Positions 8,668 to 16,938 of a DNA stretch of 64,000 nt are shown here, piece after piece. The position numbers were made by a program, and so were the translations under genes. Below the pieces are notes generated by a model, which had not been told where the DNA came from, did not search any database, and saw only the letters and a program-made list of their open reading frames with translations. The stretch spans positions 70,379-134,378 of the forward strand of contig NZ_JBHSHY010000014.1 in the NCBI RefSeq assembly GCF_042653205.1. Direction: 5' to 3'. Numbering within the stretch: the first letter of the stretch is position 1; each line of letters opens with the position of its first letter. This DNA is from Paenibacillus_Z sp042653205 (GTDB lineage Bacteria > Bacillota > Bacilli > Paenibacillales > Paenibacillaceae).

Positions 8668-9774
8668 TTAGCGCATGAACAGCGGATCGCCGTGAAGCGG
8701 CGGCAGCGGATGCGGACGTACGAGCTCGCCGCCCCGTTCGTACGATTCGATGACCGCGAACGTGTACTCCAGCACGGCCAGCGCGTCGCGGCCGTTGGCG
8801 CGCAGCTGGTCGCGCGGTACGCCCGACGACACATCCTCGAGGAACGCGCGCAGCCGGTTGTTGAAGGTGCGTTCGAAGTTCGTCGTCCCGAAGTCCGTCA
8901 CGACCGGCTCCGGCTGCTTGCTGATCGCCGGAATGCCCTTCTCAGCACGCCAGTAGGACAACTTCTCGACGCAGTTCTCGATGCAGAACGTCCCCTTCGA
9001 GCCGGCCATCTCGAGGCTCCACCAGCCGCCGAGGCCGTACGCCGCGTCGCCGCGCTGGCTGAGCAGGTAGCCGACGCCGCCGTTCGCGAACTTCATGTGG
9101 ATGCTGTTGATCGAGACCATGACGTCGCCGGCGCTGCGGCGGAAGCCCGGCCGGTCGGAGAACGTCTGGATGTGCGTGATATCGCCGCAGAAGTGGCGGA
9201 TGACGCTGAACGGGTGCGTCAGGAACGCCTTCATGTGGAAGTACGGATGGCCCTTCACCTTCGGGCTGCCGGCAAGGCCGTAATTGTCCACTCCGCCGTT
9301 GAAGCCCATCTTGGCCATGCAGTACACGAGCTCGCCGATGTCGCCGTTGTCGACGTACTGTTTCGCCTTGGCGGCCGGCTCCGTGAAGTAATGGTTCAGG
9401 TTGCAGCCGATGTAGACCTTCTGCTTCTCGGCGAACGCGACGAGCTCGCGCGCTTCGCGGACGTCATGGCAGATCGGCTTCTCGATGAGCACGTGCTTGC
9501 CGTAGCCGACCGCCTCCATCGCGGGTTCGAAATGCCAGCTGCCATTGTCGATGCCGCCCGTCGTGATGTCGACGACTTCGATGTCCGGCTCGTGCTCGAT
9601 CATGTCCTTCAGGCTGTAATACGCCTTGACCCCGTATTTCTCCGCGGCCGCGTCGGCGCGCTCCTTCACGACGTCGCACACAGCGACCAGGTCCGCCAGC
9701 TCTTCCTCTTGATAGCAGGCGGCATGCAAATTCCCGATTCCGTTCAATCCGACCAATCCGATTTTTACCGGCAT
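8668..9774 (-). CDS. Gfo/Idh/MocA family oxidoreductase
   Basis: 368-aa dehydrogenase. Rossmann motif VKIGLVGLNGIGNLHAA at the N-terminus, catalytic motif LIEKPICHD near residue 93, and a C-terminal substrate domain. The start at 9772-9774 (MPVKIG) is preceded by GGGAG; the frame stays open much further upstream, but that part is antisense-like and non-homologous. Three 8-bp direct repeats lie 25-52 nt upstream of the start. It is the second gene of the operon and is followed by the TIM-barrel gene, a common pairing in inositol- or sugar-acid-type pathways. Confidence 0.9.
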   Translation of the reverse strand: MPVKIGLVGLNGIGNLHAACYQEEELADLVAVCDVVKERADAAAEKYGVKAYYSLKDMIEHEPDIEVVDITTGGIDNGSWHFEPAMEAVGYGKHVLIEKPICHDVREARELVAFAEKQKVYIGCNLNHYFTEPAAKAKQYVDNGDIGELVYCMAKMGFNGGVDNYGLAGSPKVKGHPYFHMKAFLTHPFSVIRHFCGDITHIQTFSDRPGFRRSAGDVMVSINSIHMKFANGGVGYLLSQRGDAAYGLGGWWSLEMAGSKGTFCIENCVEKLSYWRAEKGIPAISKQPEPVVTDFGTTNFERTFNNRLRAFLEDVSSGVPRDQLRANGRDALAVLEYTFAVIESYERGGELVRPHPLPPLHGDPLFMR

Positions 9775-9798
9775 TATCGTCACTCCCATGTTTGGAAT

Positions 9799-9826
9799 TG
9801 GATGATGTTGGATGATAGTGGATGAT
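9799..9826. repeat. Three TGGATGAT direct repeats at 10-bp spacing
   Basis: The octamer TGGATGAT starts at 9799, 9809 and 9819, exactly one DNA helical turn apart, in the 134-bp gap between two Gfo/Idh genes. Helically phased direct repeats often bind a regulator (for example AraC-type proteins on one DNA face), but this could also be a small tandem duplication. Confidence 0.6.
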
Positions 9827-9908
9827 GAAACAGGTCTGTTCAAGTCGAGCCACTGCCGAGTCGATTCCATCTTTACCCTTCGGTCTTTGCTTGCAGATCG
9901 GTCACGCG

Positions 9909-10976
9909 CTACACGTCGTAGACGGCCGCGTCTTCGAGCGCGACCCGACGGCCTTCCCGCGAAGAGACGTACGTCGCCAGCACCATGCGCAGCACCGTCC
10001 GGCCTTCCTCGGCCGTCGCGATCGGGCCGCGCTCGCCCCGGAGGAAGCCGGCGAGCGGCTCCGCAAGGCCGCGGATGCGCTCGTAATGGCCCGGCGGCGA
10101 AGCGATGTCGCTGTCCATCCAGGCGTTCGCCGCCGGATCGAACCGGCGGAGCCCCGCGGCGCCGTCCGGCCGCGGCGCGTTGGCGCTCGGCGCGTCGCCG
10201 TAGTTTTGCACGACGGTGCCGCGCTCGGCGACGATCTCCGTCGTGTTCTGCGCCGCATGGCACGTGAACGAGCAGCAGATCTCGGCGACGGGCCCGTCGG
10301 CGTAGCGAAAGATCGCGATGCCGTTGTCGTTCGGAATGCGCGGATTGTACAGCGAGGCGATCTCCGCCGTGACGCTCTCCGGCTCGCCGAGCAGCCACAG
10401 GATGAAATCGGCGGCATGCGACGCGTCGTCCGCCCAAATATCGCGGTTGCTCGCCGGATCGGCGTGCCACGTATCCGCGAAGCCCGCGTTCAAGCCCGCG
10501 TTCAGGCCGTGGCGGCGGCGAACCATGAATGCTTGGCCCAAGGTCCCGTCCTGCAGCCATTGTTTCATCTGGACGTTCTGCGGGTCGACCCGCATCTGCC
10601 AGGCGAGCGTGAATGGCACGCCGTTTCGCCGGACGGCGCCGACGACGCGGTCCGCTTCGGCCATCGTCAGCGCGATCGGCTTCTGCAGAACGATCGCTTT
10701 GCCGGCCGCGGCGGCGAGCTCGACGAGCGCTGCGTGCCGCGACGTCTCCGCGGCGATGACGACCGCGCGGACGTCTTCCCGGGCGAGCAGCGCCGGCGCG
10801 TCCTCGTGCGCCTCCAAACCGTAAGCGCCAGCCGCCGCGGCCAGCCGCGCCGCGTCGTGATCCCAGCCGGCGACGACGCGGACGCCCAGCGCTGGCTTCT
10901 TCGTCCATTCCTCGCAATAGGCGTTGACGTGACCGTGCGCGAAGCCCAGTATGCCGACGCCGATCGTCTCGTTCAT
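9909..10976 (-). CDS. Gfo/Idh/MocA family oxidoreductase, first gene of the operon
   Basis: 355-aa Gfo/Idh/MocA protein beginning MNETIGVGILGFAHGHVNAY (Rossmann fold). The usual E-K-P catalytic motif is Q-K-P here (VLQKPIALT): the Lys is kept and the Glu is replaced by Gln. C-terminal domain has DASHAADFILWLLG. The start ATG at 10974-10976 has GGAGGTTGCCT upstream; an upstream GTG/ATG extension is not supported. It is promoter-proximal in the nine-gene operon, preceded by a 14-bp palindrome. Substrate unknown. Confidence 0.88.
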   Translation of the reverse strand: MNETIGVGILGFAHGHVNAYCEEWTKKPALGVRVVAGWDHDAARLAAAAGAYGLEAHEDAPALLAREDVRAVVIAAETSRHAALVELAAAAGKAIVLQKPIALTMAEADRVVGAVRRNGVPFTLAWQMRVDPQNVQMKQWLQDGTLGQAFMVRRRHGLNAGLNAGFADTWHADPASNRDIWADDASHAADFILWLLGEPESVTAEIASLYNPRIPNDNGIAIFRYADGPVAEICCSFTCHAAQNTTEIVAERGTVVQNYGDAPSANAPRPDGAAGLRRFDPAANAWMDSDIASPPGHYERIRGLAEPLAGFLRGERGPIATAEEGRTVLRMVLATYVSSREGRRVALEDAAVYDV

Positions 10977-11049
10977 AGGCAACCTCCATAACGTAAGTAG
11001 CGGGCGAAATGAAGCGTTCGTCGCGGCGAGCGGCCTCATCCGACCCTAT

Positions 11050-11075
11050 AGAAAACGTTTTCTTTCCTCATCATA
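11050..11075 (-). promoter_or_regulatory. Palindromic operator (LacI/CcpA type) and possible -10 ahead of the sulfatase/oxidoreductase operon
   Basis: A perfect 14-bp palindrome AGAAAACGTTTTCT spans 11050-11063, with central CG and flanking A/T as in LacI/GalR-family operators and catabolite-responsive elements. A TATGAT hexamer on the minus strand (11070-11075) just upstream could be the -10, placing the palindrome at the start of transcription. This predicts repression, perhaps catabolite repression by CcpA or control by an unlinked LacI-family repressor. Confidence 0.55.
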
Positions 11076-11158
11076 GCGGTCCCTCCGCGGCGTTTCATGG
11101 CGGATCGGGACAATGCGTTCTCCGATGCGGACCGTTTTTCCGGCTCCGCGGGTCTGGC

Positions 11159-11190
11159 TGAATGCGCGCTCCGCGCTTTGGGGCATTCTA
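11159..11190 (+). promoter_or_regulatory. Weak sigma-G-like promoter upstream of the 48-aa gene
   Basis: TGAATG (11159-11164) and CATTCTA (11184-11190) resemble the forespore sigma-G pattern (TGNATA / CATNNTA), but the 19-nt gap is slightly long. Offered as a weak clue only. Confidence 0.2.
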
Positions 11191-11250
11191 AGTAATGGCC
11201 GGCAGCCGTCGCGCAGGCCGGCTACGTCCGAGGAGTCAGGAGGGAATGAC

Positions 11251-11397
11251 ATGGGCCGTCATCAAATTCCCGGGTTACCCGGCAAAATGAAAGGCATGCG
11301 GACTCGCGACCGTCAAGCGGAGAACGACGTCGCCGGATCCACGGACCGCAACCGCAACCAGAAAGGCCATGTGCCGAACAGCCCGTCCACCGGCTGA
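11251..11397 (+). CDS. Small hydrophilic protein, 48 aa, possibly a spore protein
   Basis: Starts MGRHQIPGLPGKMKGMRTRD and ends VPNSPSTG. It is very hydrophilic, basic, lacks Cys and is rich in Asn, Gly, Arg, Gln and Pro, like minor small acid-soluble spore proteins, but I do not recognise a named family. The ATG is preceded by CAGGAGGGAATGAC, an excellent ribosome binding site, which is the main reason to believe the gene. The frame continues upstream without a better start. It is divergent from the oxidoreductase operon. Function unknown. Confidence 0.65.
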   Translation: MGRHQIPGLPGKMKGMRTRDRQAENDVAGSTDRNRNQKGHVPNSPSTG

Positions 11398-11420
11398 CCC
11401 GAAGCATCCGTAGGCAACGC

Positions 11421-11461
11421 GAAAAAGCCGCCGTCCTCCCGCAAGGAGAGGACGGCGGCTT
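11421..11461 (-). terminator. Intrinsic terminator of the gdh-malic enzyme operon
   Basis: 14-bp perfect stem (11425-11438 with 11448-11461) followed on the minus strand by TTTTTCG. It lies about 90 nt past the malic enzyme stop. Confidence 0.85.
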
Positions 11462-11553
11462 GCCTAAGCGGCTTCGTTCGGCGGCGCCGCGAAGACGGCG
11501 GACCGGCCGGCCGAATCCATAGCCGGCGCATGAGCGGATGCGTCACCTGCTGC

Positions 11554-12957
11554 CTACCGGAAATCCGGCGGCGTCCGGCGCGCGACGTTGGTCAATATTG
11601 CGGCCTCGATGACCGCCCTGCGTACATACGTTACGACTTTTTCGTTGAAGATGCTCGGAATGATATATTGATCGTTCAATTCGTCCGCCGTCACGACGGA
11701 GGCGATCGCCCGTGCCGCAGCCAGCTTCATCGGCTCGTTGATCTCGCGCGCGCGGCAGTCGAGCGCCCCGCGGAACAGCCCCGGGAACACGAGCACGTTG
11801 TTGATCTGGTTCGGGAAATCGCTGCGGCCGGTCGCGAACACCGCGACATGGGGCAGCGCCTCCTCCGGCGCGATTTCCGGCTCGGGATTGGCCATCGCGA
11901 AGACGATCGCGCCCGGCTTCATCCGTTTCACGTCGTCCTCGTTCAGCAGCCGCGCGCGGGAGACGCCGATGAAGACGTCCGCGTCCGCGATCAGCTCCTT
12001 CAGCGTGCCGGGCACCGCTTCGACCTGCGGCTGGTCCGCGAGCCACTGCCACATCGGGTACGGATACGTGCCGCCGCGCACGATCGCGCCTTCCCGGTCG
12101 ATCGGGACGAGATGGCGGACGCCTGCACCGAGCAGCATTTTACAGATCGAGACGCCCGCCGCGCCGATGCCGTTCACGACGACGCGGATGTTCTCCATCC
12201 GCTTGCCCACCACCTTGAGCGCGTTGATCAGCCCGGCGATCGTCACGACCGCGGTGCCGTGCTGGTCGTCGTGGAAGACCGGAATGTCCAGCTCCGCGTT
12301 CAGCCGGGTCTCAATCTCGAAGCAGCGCGGCGAGCCGATGTCCTCGAGATTGATGCCGCCGAAGATCGGGCTGATCGTCTTGATCGTCCGGATGATCTCC
12401 TCCGTATCCTTCGTGTCGAGGCAGATCGGGAACGCGTCGACGCCGGCGAGCTGCTTGAACAGCATCGCCTTGCCCTCCATGACCGGCGCCGCCGCGTGCG
12501 GGCCGATGTCGCCGAGGCCCAGCACCGCCGTGCCGTCCGAGACGACGGCGACCGTGTTGCGCTTGATCGTGAGCGAGTACGCCTTGCCGGGATCCTCCGC
12601 GATCGCACGGCACACCTTCGCGACGCCCGGCGTATACACCTTCGACAAATCGTCCCGGTTCTTGATCGGGAGCGTCGGCTGCACGGTGATCTTGCCGCCG
12701 AGATGGACGAGGAACGTCCGGTCGGACACGTTCACGACCTTGATCCCGTCCAAATTGCGCAGCGCCTCGACGACGGCCGTCTCCTTGTTGTCCTGCAGAT
12801 CTACCGTGATGTCGCGGGTCGACGCATCGTGCCCCGGACGAATGACGTCGATAGACGTGATGTCGCCCCCGGCGCGGCTGATCGTCGCCGCCACGTCGCC
12901 GAAGCTGACCTTCCTGTGATCCAGCTCCAGCCGGAAAATAATGCTCGTTTGCGCCAT
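11554..12957 (-). CDS. NAD(P)-dependent malic enzyme with N-terminal ACT domain
   Basis: Oxidative decarboxylation of malate to pyruvate. The 467-aa protein begins with an ACT-type regulatory domain (about residues 1-85), then the malic enzyme N-terminal domain (VYTPGVAKVCRAI, KAYSLTIKRNTVAVVSDGTAVLGLGDIG) and the NAD-binding domain (VVVNGIGAAGVSI). The metal-binding region includes PVFHDDQHGTA. The start at 12955-12957 begins MAQTSIIF; an upstream extension overlaps gdh and is not homologous. Only one base separates it from the glutamate dehydrogenase stop, so the two are probably co-translated: 2-oxoglutarate from glutamate enters the TCA cycle, and malic enzyme drains the resulting malate to pyruvate. 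The ACT domain implies control by a small ligand, possibly an amino acid (inference). Confidence 0.93.
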   Translation of the reverse strand: MAQTSIIFRLELDHRKVSFGDVAATISRAGGDITSIDVIRPGHDASTRDITVDLQDNKETAVVEALRNLDGIKVVNVSDRTFLVHLGGKITVQPTLPIKNRDDLSKVYTPGVAKVCRAIAEDPGKAYSLTIKRNTVAVVSDGTAVLGLGDIGPHAAAPVMEGKAMLFKQLAGVDAFPICLDTKDTEEIIRTIKTISPIFGGINLEDIGSPRCFEIETRLNAELDIPVFHDDQHGTAVVTIAGLINALKVVGKRMENIRVVVNGIGAAGVSICKMLLGAGVRHLVPIDREGAIVRGGTYPYPMWQWLADQPQVEAVPGTLKELIADADVFIGVSRARLLNEDDVKRMKPGAIVFAMANPEPEIAPEEALPHVAVFATGRSDFPNQINNVLVFPGLFRGALDCRAREINEPMKLAAARAIASVVTADELNDQYIIPSIFNEKVVTYVRRAVIEAAILTNVARRTPPDFR

Positions 12958-12958
12958 C

Positions 12959-14209
12959 CTACACCCAGCCTCTCCACCGGACGGCCTCGGCCATCCGTTT
13001 AAGTCCGACCATGTACGCCGACAAGCGCATGTCGGTTTTCTTCGCGACCGACGCGTCATGGACGCTGCGGAACGCGTCGACGAGGATCTTGGTCAGCCGG
13101 TCGTTCACCTCGTCTTCGGTCCAATAATAGCCCTGATTATTTTGTACCCATTCGAAATACGACACAACCACGCCGCCGGCGCTCGCCAGCACGTCCGGGA
13201 CGATCATGACGCCGCGCTGCGTCAGGATGTCCGTCGCGCCGGGGGTTGTCGGGCCGTTCGCCGCTTCTACGAGCAGCTTCGCCTGGATCCGATGGGCATT
13301 GTCTTCCGTGATTTGATTCTCGATGGCAGCCGGAATTAGGATATCGCATTCCTGCACCAATAATTCCTCGTTCGTGATCCGGTTCGGGAATAAATTGGTA
13401 ATCGTGCCGAAGGAATCGCGCCGGTCGAGCAGCGAATCGATGTCGAGTCCGTTCGGATCGTACAGGGCGCCGACCGCGTCCGAGATGCCGACGATCGCCG
13501 CGCCGGCGTCGTGCAGGAATTTGGCCAGATAGCTACCAGCATTGCCGAAACCTTGAATAATAATGCGCGCGTTCGCGAGCGGAATGCCGAGCACGGCGGC
13601 CGCTTCCTTCAGCACGATCGTGACCCCGCGCGCAGTCGACGATTCGCGGCCGATCGAGCCGCCGAGCACGAGCGGCTTGCCCGTGATGAACCCGGGGGAA
13701 TCGAACTCGCGAATGCGGGAATACTCGTCCATCATCCATGCCATGATCTGGGAGTTGGTGAATACGTCGGGGGCCGGAATGTCCTTCGTCGGGCCGACGA
13801 GCTGGCTGATCGCCCGCACGTAGCCGCGGCTCAGCCGCTCGAGCTCGCCGAACGACATTGTGCGCGGATCGCACTGGATGCCGCCTTTTCCGCCGCCGTA
13901 CGGCAGGTTCGTGATGCCGCACTTGATGCTCATCCACATCGACAGCGCCTTCACTTCGTCCGCGGTGACGTCCGGATGAAAGCGAACGCCGCCCTTCGTC
14001 GGGCCGACCGCGTCGTTATGCTGCGCGCGGTAGCCGGTGAACACCTGGACCTTCCCGTCGTCCATCTTGACCGGAATGCGCACCGTGAGTAGGCGCAGCG
14101 GCTCCTTCAGCAGCTCGTAATACGACTCGTCGTAACCTAACTTCGCCAGCGCTTCCCTGATGACCTGCCGCGTGCCGCCGAGCACGTCCAACTTCTCCTT
14201 GATCAACAT
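12959..14209 (-). CDS. NAD-specific glutamate dehydrogenase (RocG/GudB type)
   Basis: Catabolic conversion of glutamate to 2-oxoglutarate and ammonia. 416 aa, typical hexameric GDH: dimerisation/substrate domain with PYGGGKGGI and the catalytic-Lys region, KDIPAPDV, then the Rossmann domain with IIQGFGNAGSYLAK. The C-terminus ends MAEAVRWRGWV, close to B. subtilis GudB/RocG. ATG at 14207-14209 follows GAGGGGG. It is the first gene of a two-gene unit with malic enzyme, separated from the upstream rocA gene by a terminator, so it has its own promoter. RocG and GudB cannot be told apart from sequence alone. Confidence 0.95.
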   Translation of the reverse strand: MLIKEKLDVLGGTRQVIREALAKLGYDESYYELLKEPLRLLTVRIPVKMDDGKVQVFTGYRAQHNDAVGPTKGGVRFHPDVTADEVKALSMWMSIKCGITNLPYGGGKGGIQCDPRTMSFGELERLSRGYVRAISQLVGPTKDIPAPDVFTNSQIMAWMMDEYSRIREFDSPGFITGKPLVLGGSIGRESSTARGVTIVLKEAAAVLGIPLANARIIIQGFGNAGSYLAKFLHDAGAAIVGISDAVGALYDPNGLDIDSLLDRRDSFGTITNLFPNRITNEELLVQECDILIPAAIENQITEDNAHRIQAKLLVEAANGPTTPGATDILTQRGVMIVPDVLASAGGVVVSYFEWVQNNQGYYWTEDEVNDRLTKILVDAFRSVHDASVAKKTDMRLSAYMVGLKRMAEAVRWRGWV

Positions 14210-14325
14210 AGGCTTGAGATCCCCCTCGTAGGTTCGAACTCGATTTCGGCTTGCGTTTTGTCTTTGTTCGCCGTGTTGAACCGTGCACCGCGTTTATTCG
14301 TGTCAGCGCTTCCATCCTCGCGCGG

Positions 14326-14360
14326 AAAAGCGGCCCCCAACGCTTCGTTCTGGGGGCCGC
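14326..14360 (-). terminator. Intrinsic terminator after P5C dehydrogenase gene
   Basis: 10-bp GC stem GCGGCCCCCA/TGGGGGCCGC (14330-14339 with 14351-14360), followed by TTTT on the minus strand, 10 nt downstream of the rocA stop. Confidence 0.85.
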
Positions 14361-14369
14361 GCAGCCTGC

Positions 14370-15944
14370 TTACGCTTTGCGGGACGTGAGCTTCGCCTGC
14401 GTGAAGAGCAGCAGGTAGTCGTAGCCGCCGGCTTTGGAATCCGTGCCGGACATATTGAAGCCGCCGAACGGATGCACGCCGACAAGCGCGCCGGTGCATT
14501 TGCGGTTGATGTACAGGTTGCCGCAGTGCACGGTTTCCAGCGCTTCGGCGATCCGGTCCTCGTCGGTGGAGAAATACGAGCCCGTCAGGCCGAATTCCGT
14601 ATCGTTGTAGATGTCGATCGCTTCGCGCCAGTCCTTCGCCTTGGCGAGCGCCAGTACCGGCCCGAAAATCTCTTCCTGCATGATGCGTGCCTTCCTGTCG
14701 ACGTCGCCGAACACGGTCGGCTGGATGTAATAGCCGTTGCCCGGCGCTTTGGAGCCTCCCGTCAGGAGCGTGCCTTCTCCCTTGCCGACTTCGATGTAGT
14801 CGAGGATGCGGGCATAGGAGACGTTGTCGATGACGGGGCCGGCGGCGAAATTATGCTCCGGCAGGCCGACCTGCAGCTGCTCTGTCAGCCGGACGACCCG
14901 CTCCGCGACCTCGTCGTAGACCGATTCCACGATGATGGCGCGGGAGCCTGCGGAGCACTTCTGCCCTTGGAAGCCGAACGCCGATGCCACGATGGCCGCC
15001 GCAGCTGCATCCAGATCGGCCGTCTCGTCGACGACGATGCCGTCCTTGCCGCCCATCTCCGCCACGACGCGCTTGATCCAGATCTGGCCCGGCGCCGTAT
15101 CCGCCGCCAGCTTGTTGATGCGCAGCCCGACTTCCTTCGAGCCCGTGAAGCTGACGAAGCGCGTCTTCGGATGCGTCGTCAGGAAATCGCCGACTTCGGC
15201 GCCGCTGCCCGGAATGTAGTTGATGACGCCGGCCGGCAGGCCTACCTCTTCCATCAGTGCGACGAATTTATGGGCGATGACCGGCGTCGTCGAGGCCGGC
15301 TTCAGCAGGACGGTGTTGCCCGAGACGATCGCGGCCGTCGTCATGCCGACGCAGATCGCGAGCGGGAAGTTCCAAGGCGGGATGACGACCCCGACGCCGA
15401 GCGGAATGTACGTCAGCCGGTTGTCTTCGCCCGGAATCTTCGCGAGCGGCATCGTCTCGTCGATCGTGCTCAGGCGGATCATTTCGCGGGCGTAAAACTC
15501 CATGAAATCGATCGCCTCGGCCGTATCCACATCGGCCTCGACGTAGTTCTTGCCGGATTCGAGCAGCATCAGCGCCGAGAATTCGTGCTTGCGCTCGCGC
15601 ATCAGCTGCGCCGCTTTGAACAGGTATTCCGCACGTTCGCGCGGCAGCACCTTTTTCCACGTCTCGAACGTCTCGAGCGCAACCTGCATCGCGCGTTCGG
15701 CGATATCGCGGTCCGCCTTGCTGACGTAGCCGATGACTTCGTCGACGTTCCCCGGATTGATCGACGTCATTTTCGCTTCCGTCTCGATCTTCTGGCCGCC
15801 GACGTTCAGCGGGTAGTTACGTCCCAGATCGGATTTGATCTTCGCGATCGCCTCCTTCATCGCCTCGACGTTCTCCGGCTTGCCGAAATCCGTGAAAGGT
15901 TCGTTCGCGTACGGCTTAATCTCGTTGATTGGCATTGTCGTCAT
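14370..15944 (-). CDS. rocA: 1-pyrroline-5-carboxylate dehydrogenase
   Basis: Oxidises P5C/glutamate semialdehyde to glutamate with NAD+, the step shared by proline and arginine breakdown. About 524 aa, full length for RocA/PruA. Aldehyde dehydrogenase motifs: VIPPWNFPLAI (cofactor entry), FTGSKEVG, catalytic Glu in VAEMGGKDGI, and catalytic Cys in FGFQGQKCSAGSR. The C-terminus has the family's FGGFNMSGTDSKAGG. I prefer ATG 15942-15944 because GGAGAGGAG ends 7 nt upstream; another ATG two codons earlier almost touches the SD. It follows proline dehydrogenase by 26 nt, forming a proline-degradation operon. Confidence 0.95.
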   Translation of the reverse strand: MTTMPINEIKPYANEPFTDFGKPENVEAMKEAIAKIKSDLGRNYPLNVGGQKIETEAKMTSINPGNVDEVIGYVSKADRDIAERAMQVALETFETWKKVLPRERAEYLFKAAQLMRERKHEFSALMLLESGKNYVEADVDTAEAIDFMEFYAREMIRLSTIDETMPLAKIPGEDNRLTYIPLGVGVVIPPWNFPLAICVGMTTAAIVSGNTVLLKPASTTPVIAHKFVALMEEVGLPAGVINYIPGSGAEVGDFLTTHPKTRFVSFTGSKEVGLRINKLAADTAPGQIWIKRVVAEMGGKDGIVVDETADLDAAAAAIVASAFGFQGQKCSAGSRAIIVESVYDEVAERVVRLTEQLQVGLPEHNFAAGPVIDNVSYARILDYIEVGKGEGTLLTGGSKAPGNGYYIQPTVFGDVDRKARIMQEEIFGPVLALAKAKDWREAIDIYNDTEFGLTGSYFSTDEDRIAEALETVHCGNLYINRKCTGALVGVHPFGGFNMSGTDSKAGGYDYLLLFTQAKLTSRKA

Positions 15945-15970
15945 AGCCATTCTCCTCTCCCACCCGGGAT

Positions 15971-16888
15971 CTATTTTTTCAGCATGTTCTTCAGGACGAA
16001 CCAGACGTTCGCGGGGCGTTCCGCCAGCCGCCGCATGAAATAACCGAACCAGTCGATGCCGTATGGCACGTAGACGCGGACGCGGTAACCTTCGTCGACG
16101 AGACGCTTCTGCAGATCCTCCCGAATGCCGTACAGCATCTGGAACTCGAAAATGTCCCGGCTAATCCCGTGCTGCTCGGCGAGCGATTTCGCATAGGCGA
16201 CGATCGCTTCGTCGTGGCTCGCCACGGCGGCGTAGTTGCCGTTCAGCAGGTGCAGCCGGATGATCCGTTTCAAGTTCTCGTCGACGTCCTTCTTCTCGGG
16301 AAACGCGACGCTCGGCGACTCCTTGTACGCCCCTTTCACGAGCCGCAGGTTCGCCTGAAGGGCATTCAAATCTTGTACGTCCTGCTCCGTCCGGAACAGA
16401 TACGCTTGCAGCACAATTCCCACGTTGTCGTATTCCCGCCGCAATTCGCGGTAAATATCGAGCGAAACCTGGCAGTGCGCGTAATCCTCCATATCGATGC
16501 GGACAAAATTGCCGTGCATCCGCGCGCGGTTCAGAATGCGCTTCATATGGCCGACGCACAGCTCCCGGTCGATATCGAGGCCGAGTGACGTCATTTTGAG
16601 CGACAGGTTCGACCGGACACCCGAATCCGCGATCGCGTCGAGCGTCTGCAGGCACATGTCCGCGGATTGCTCCGCCTCCTCCGCGCTGAACACGAATTCG
16701 CCAAGATGATCGAGCGTTGCCATCCGGCCCTCGTCGTTGAGCTTGCGCACGGCGTCGATCGCCTGCCGGATCGTTTCGCCGGCAACGAAGCGGCCCGCGC
16801 CGAAGCGCAGACCGTATTTCTTGGCCAAGCGGTTCGCGGAGCGGCTTTTGCCGAGCGTTTGGAACAGGTTTTTCAAAAGCAGGTCCAT
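15971..16888 (-). CDS. putB: Proline dehydrogenase, monofunctional
   Basis: FAD enzyme oxidising L-proline to P5C, electrons passing to quinone at the membrane. 305 aa, matching Bacillus PutB/FadM. Visible family blocks: LSLKMTSLGLDID, FVRIDMEDYAHC, QAYLFRTEQD, RLVKGAYKE, FEFQMLYGIRED and RVRVYVPYG, with the conserved Lys, Asp and Arg of the proline dehydrogenase barrel. ATG at 16886-16888 with GGAGG upstream. First gene of the putB-rocA unit and divergent from the AAA+ activator gene, whose product probably controls it. Confidence 0.95.
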   Translation of the reverse strand: MDLLLKNLFQTLGKSRSANRLAKKYGLRFGAGRFVAGETIRQAIDAVRKLNDEGRMATLDHLGEFVFSAEEAEQSADMCLQTLDAIADSGVRSNLSLKMTSLGLDIDRELCVGHMKRILNRARMHGNFVRIDMEDYAHCQVSLDIYRELRREYDNVGIVLQAYLFRTEQDVQDLNALQANLRLVKGAYKESPSVAFPEKKDVDENLKRIIRLHLLNGNYAAVASHDEAIVAYAKSLAEQHGISRDIFEFQMLYGIREDLQKRLVDEGYRVRVYVPYGIDWFGYFMRRLAERPANVWFVLKNMLKK

Positions 16889-16938
16889 GCCGGCAAACCT
16901 CCAATGGTTTGTACATAGTTGTTCAATTTCCGATTCTA

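Noticed and set aside
8668..10989. 773-codon open frame spanning two dehydrogenase genes
   Set aside because: Only its last 368 codons (Gfo/Idh at 8668-9774) are homologous; the rest is an out-of-frame reading of the upstream gene. High GC content keeps false frames open.
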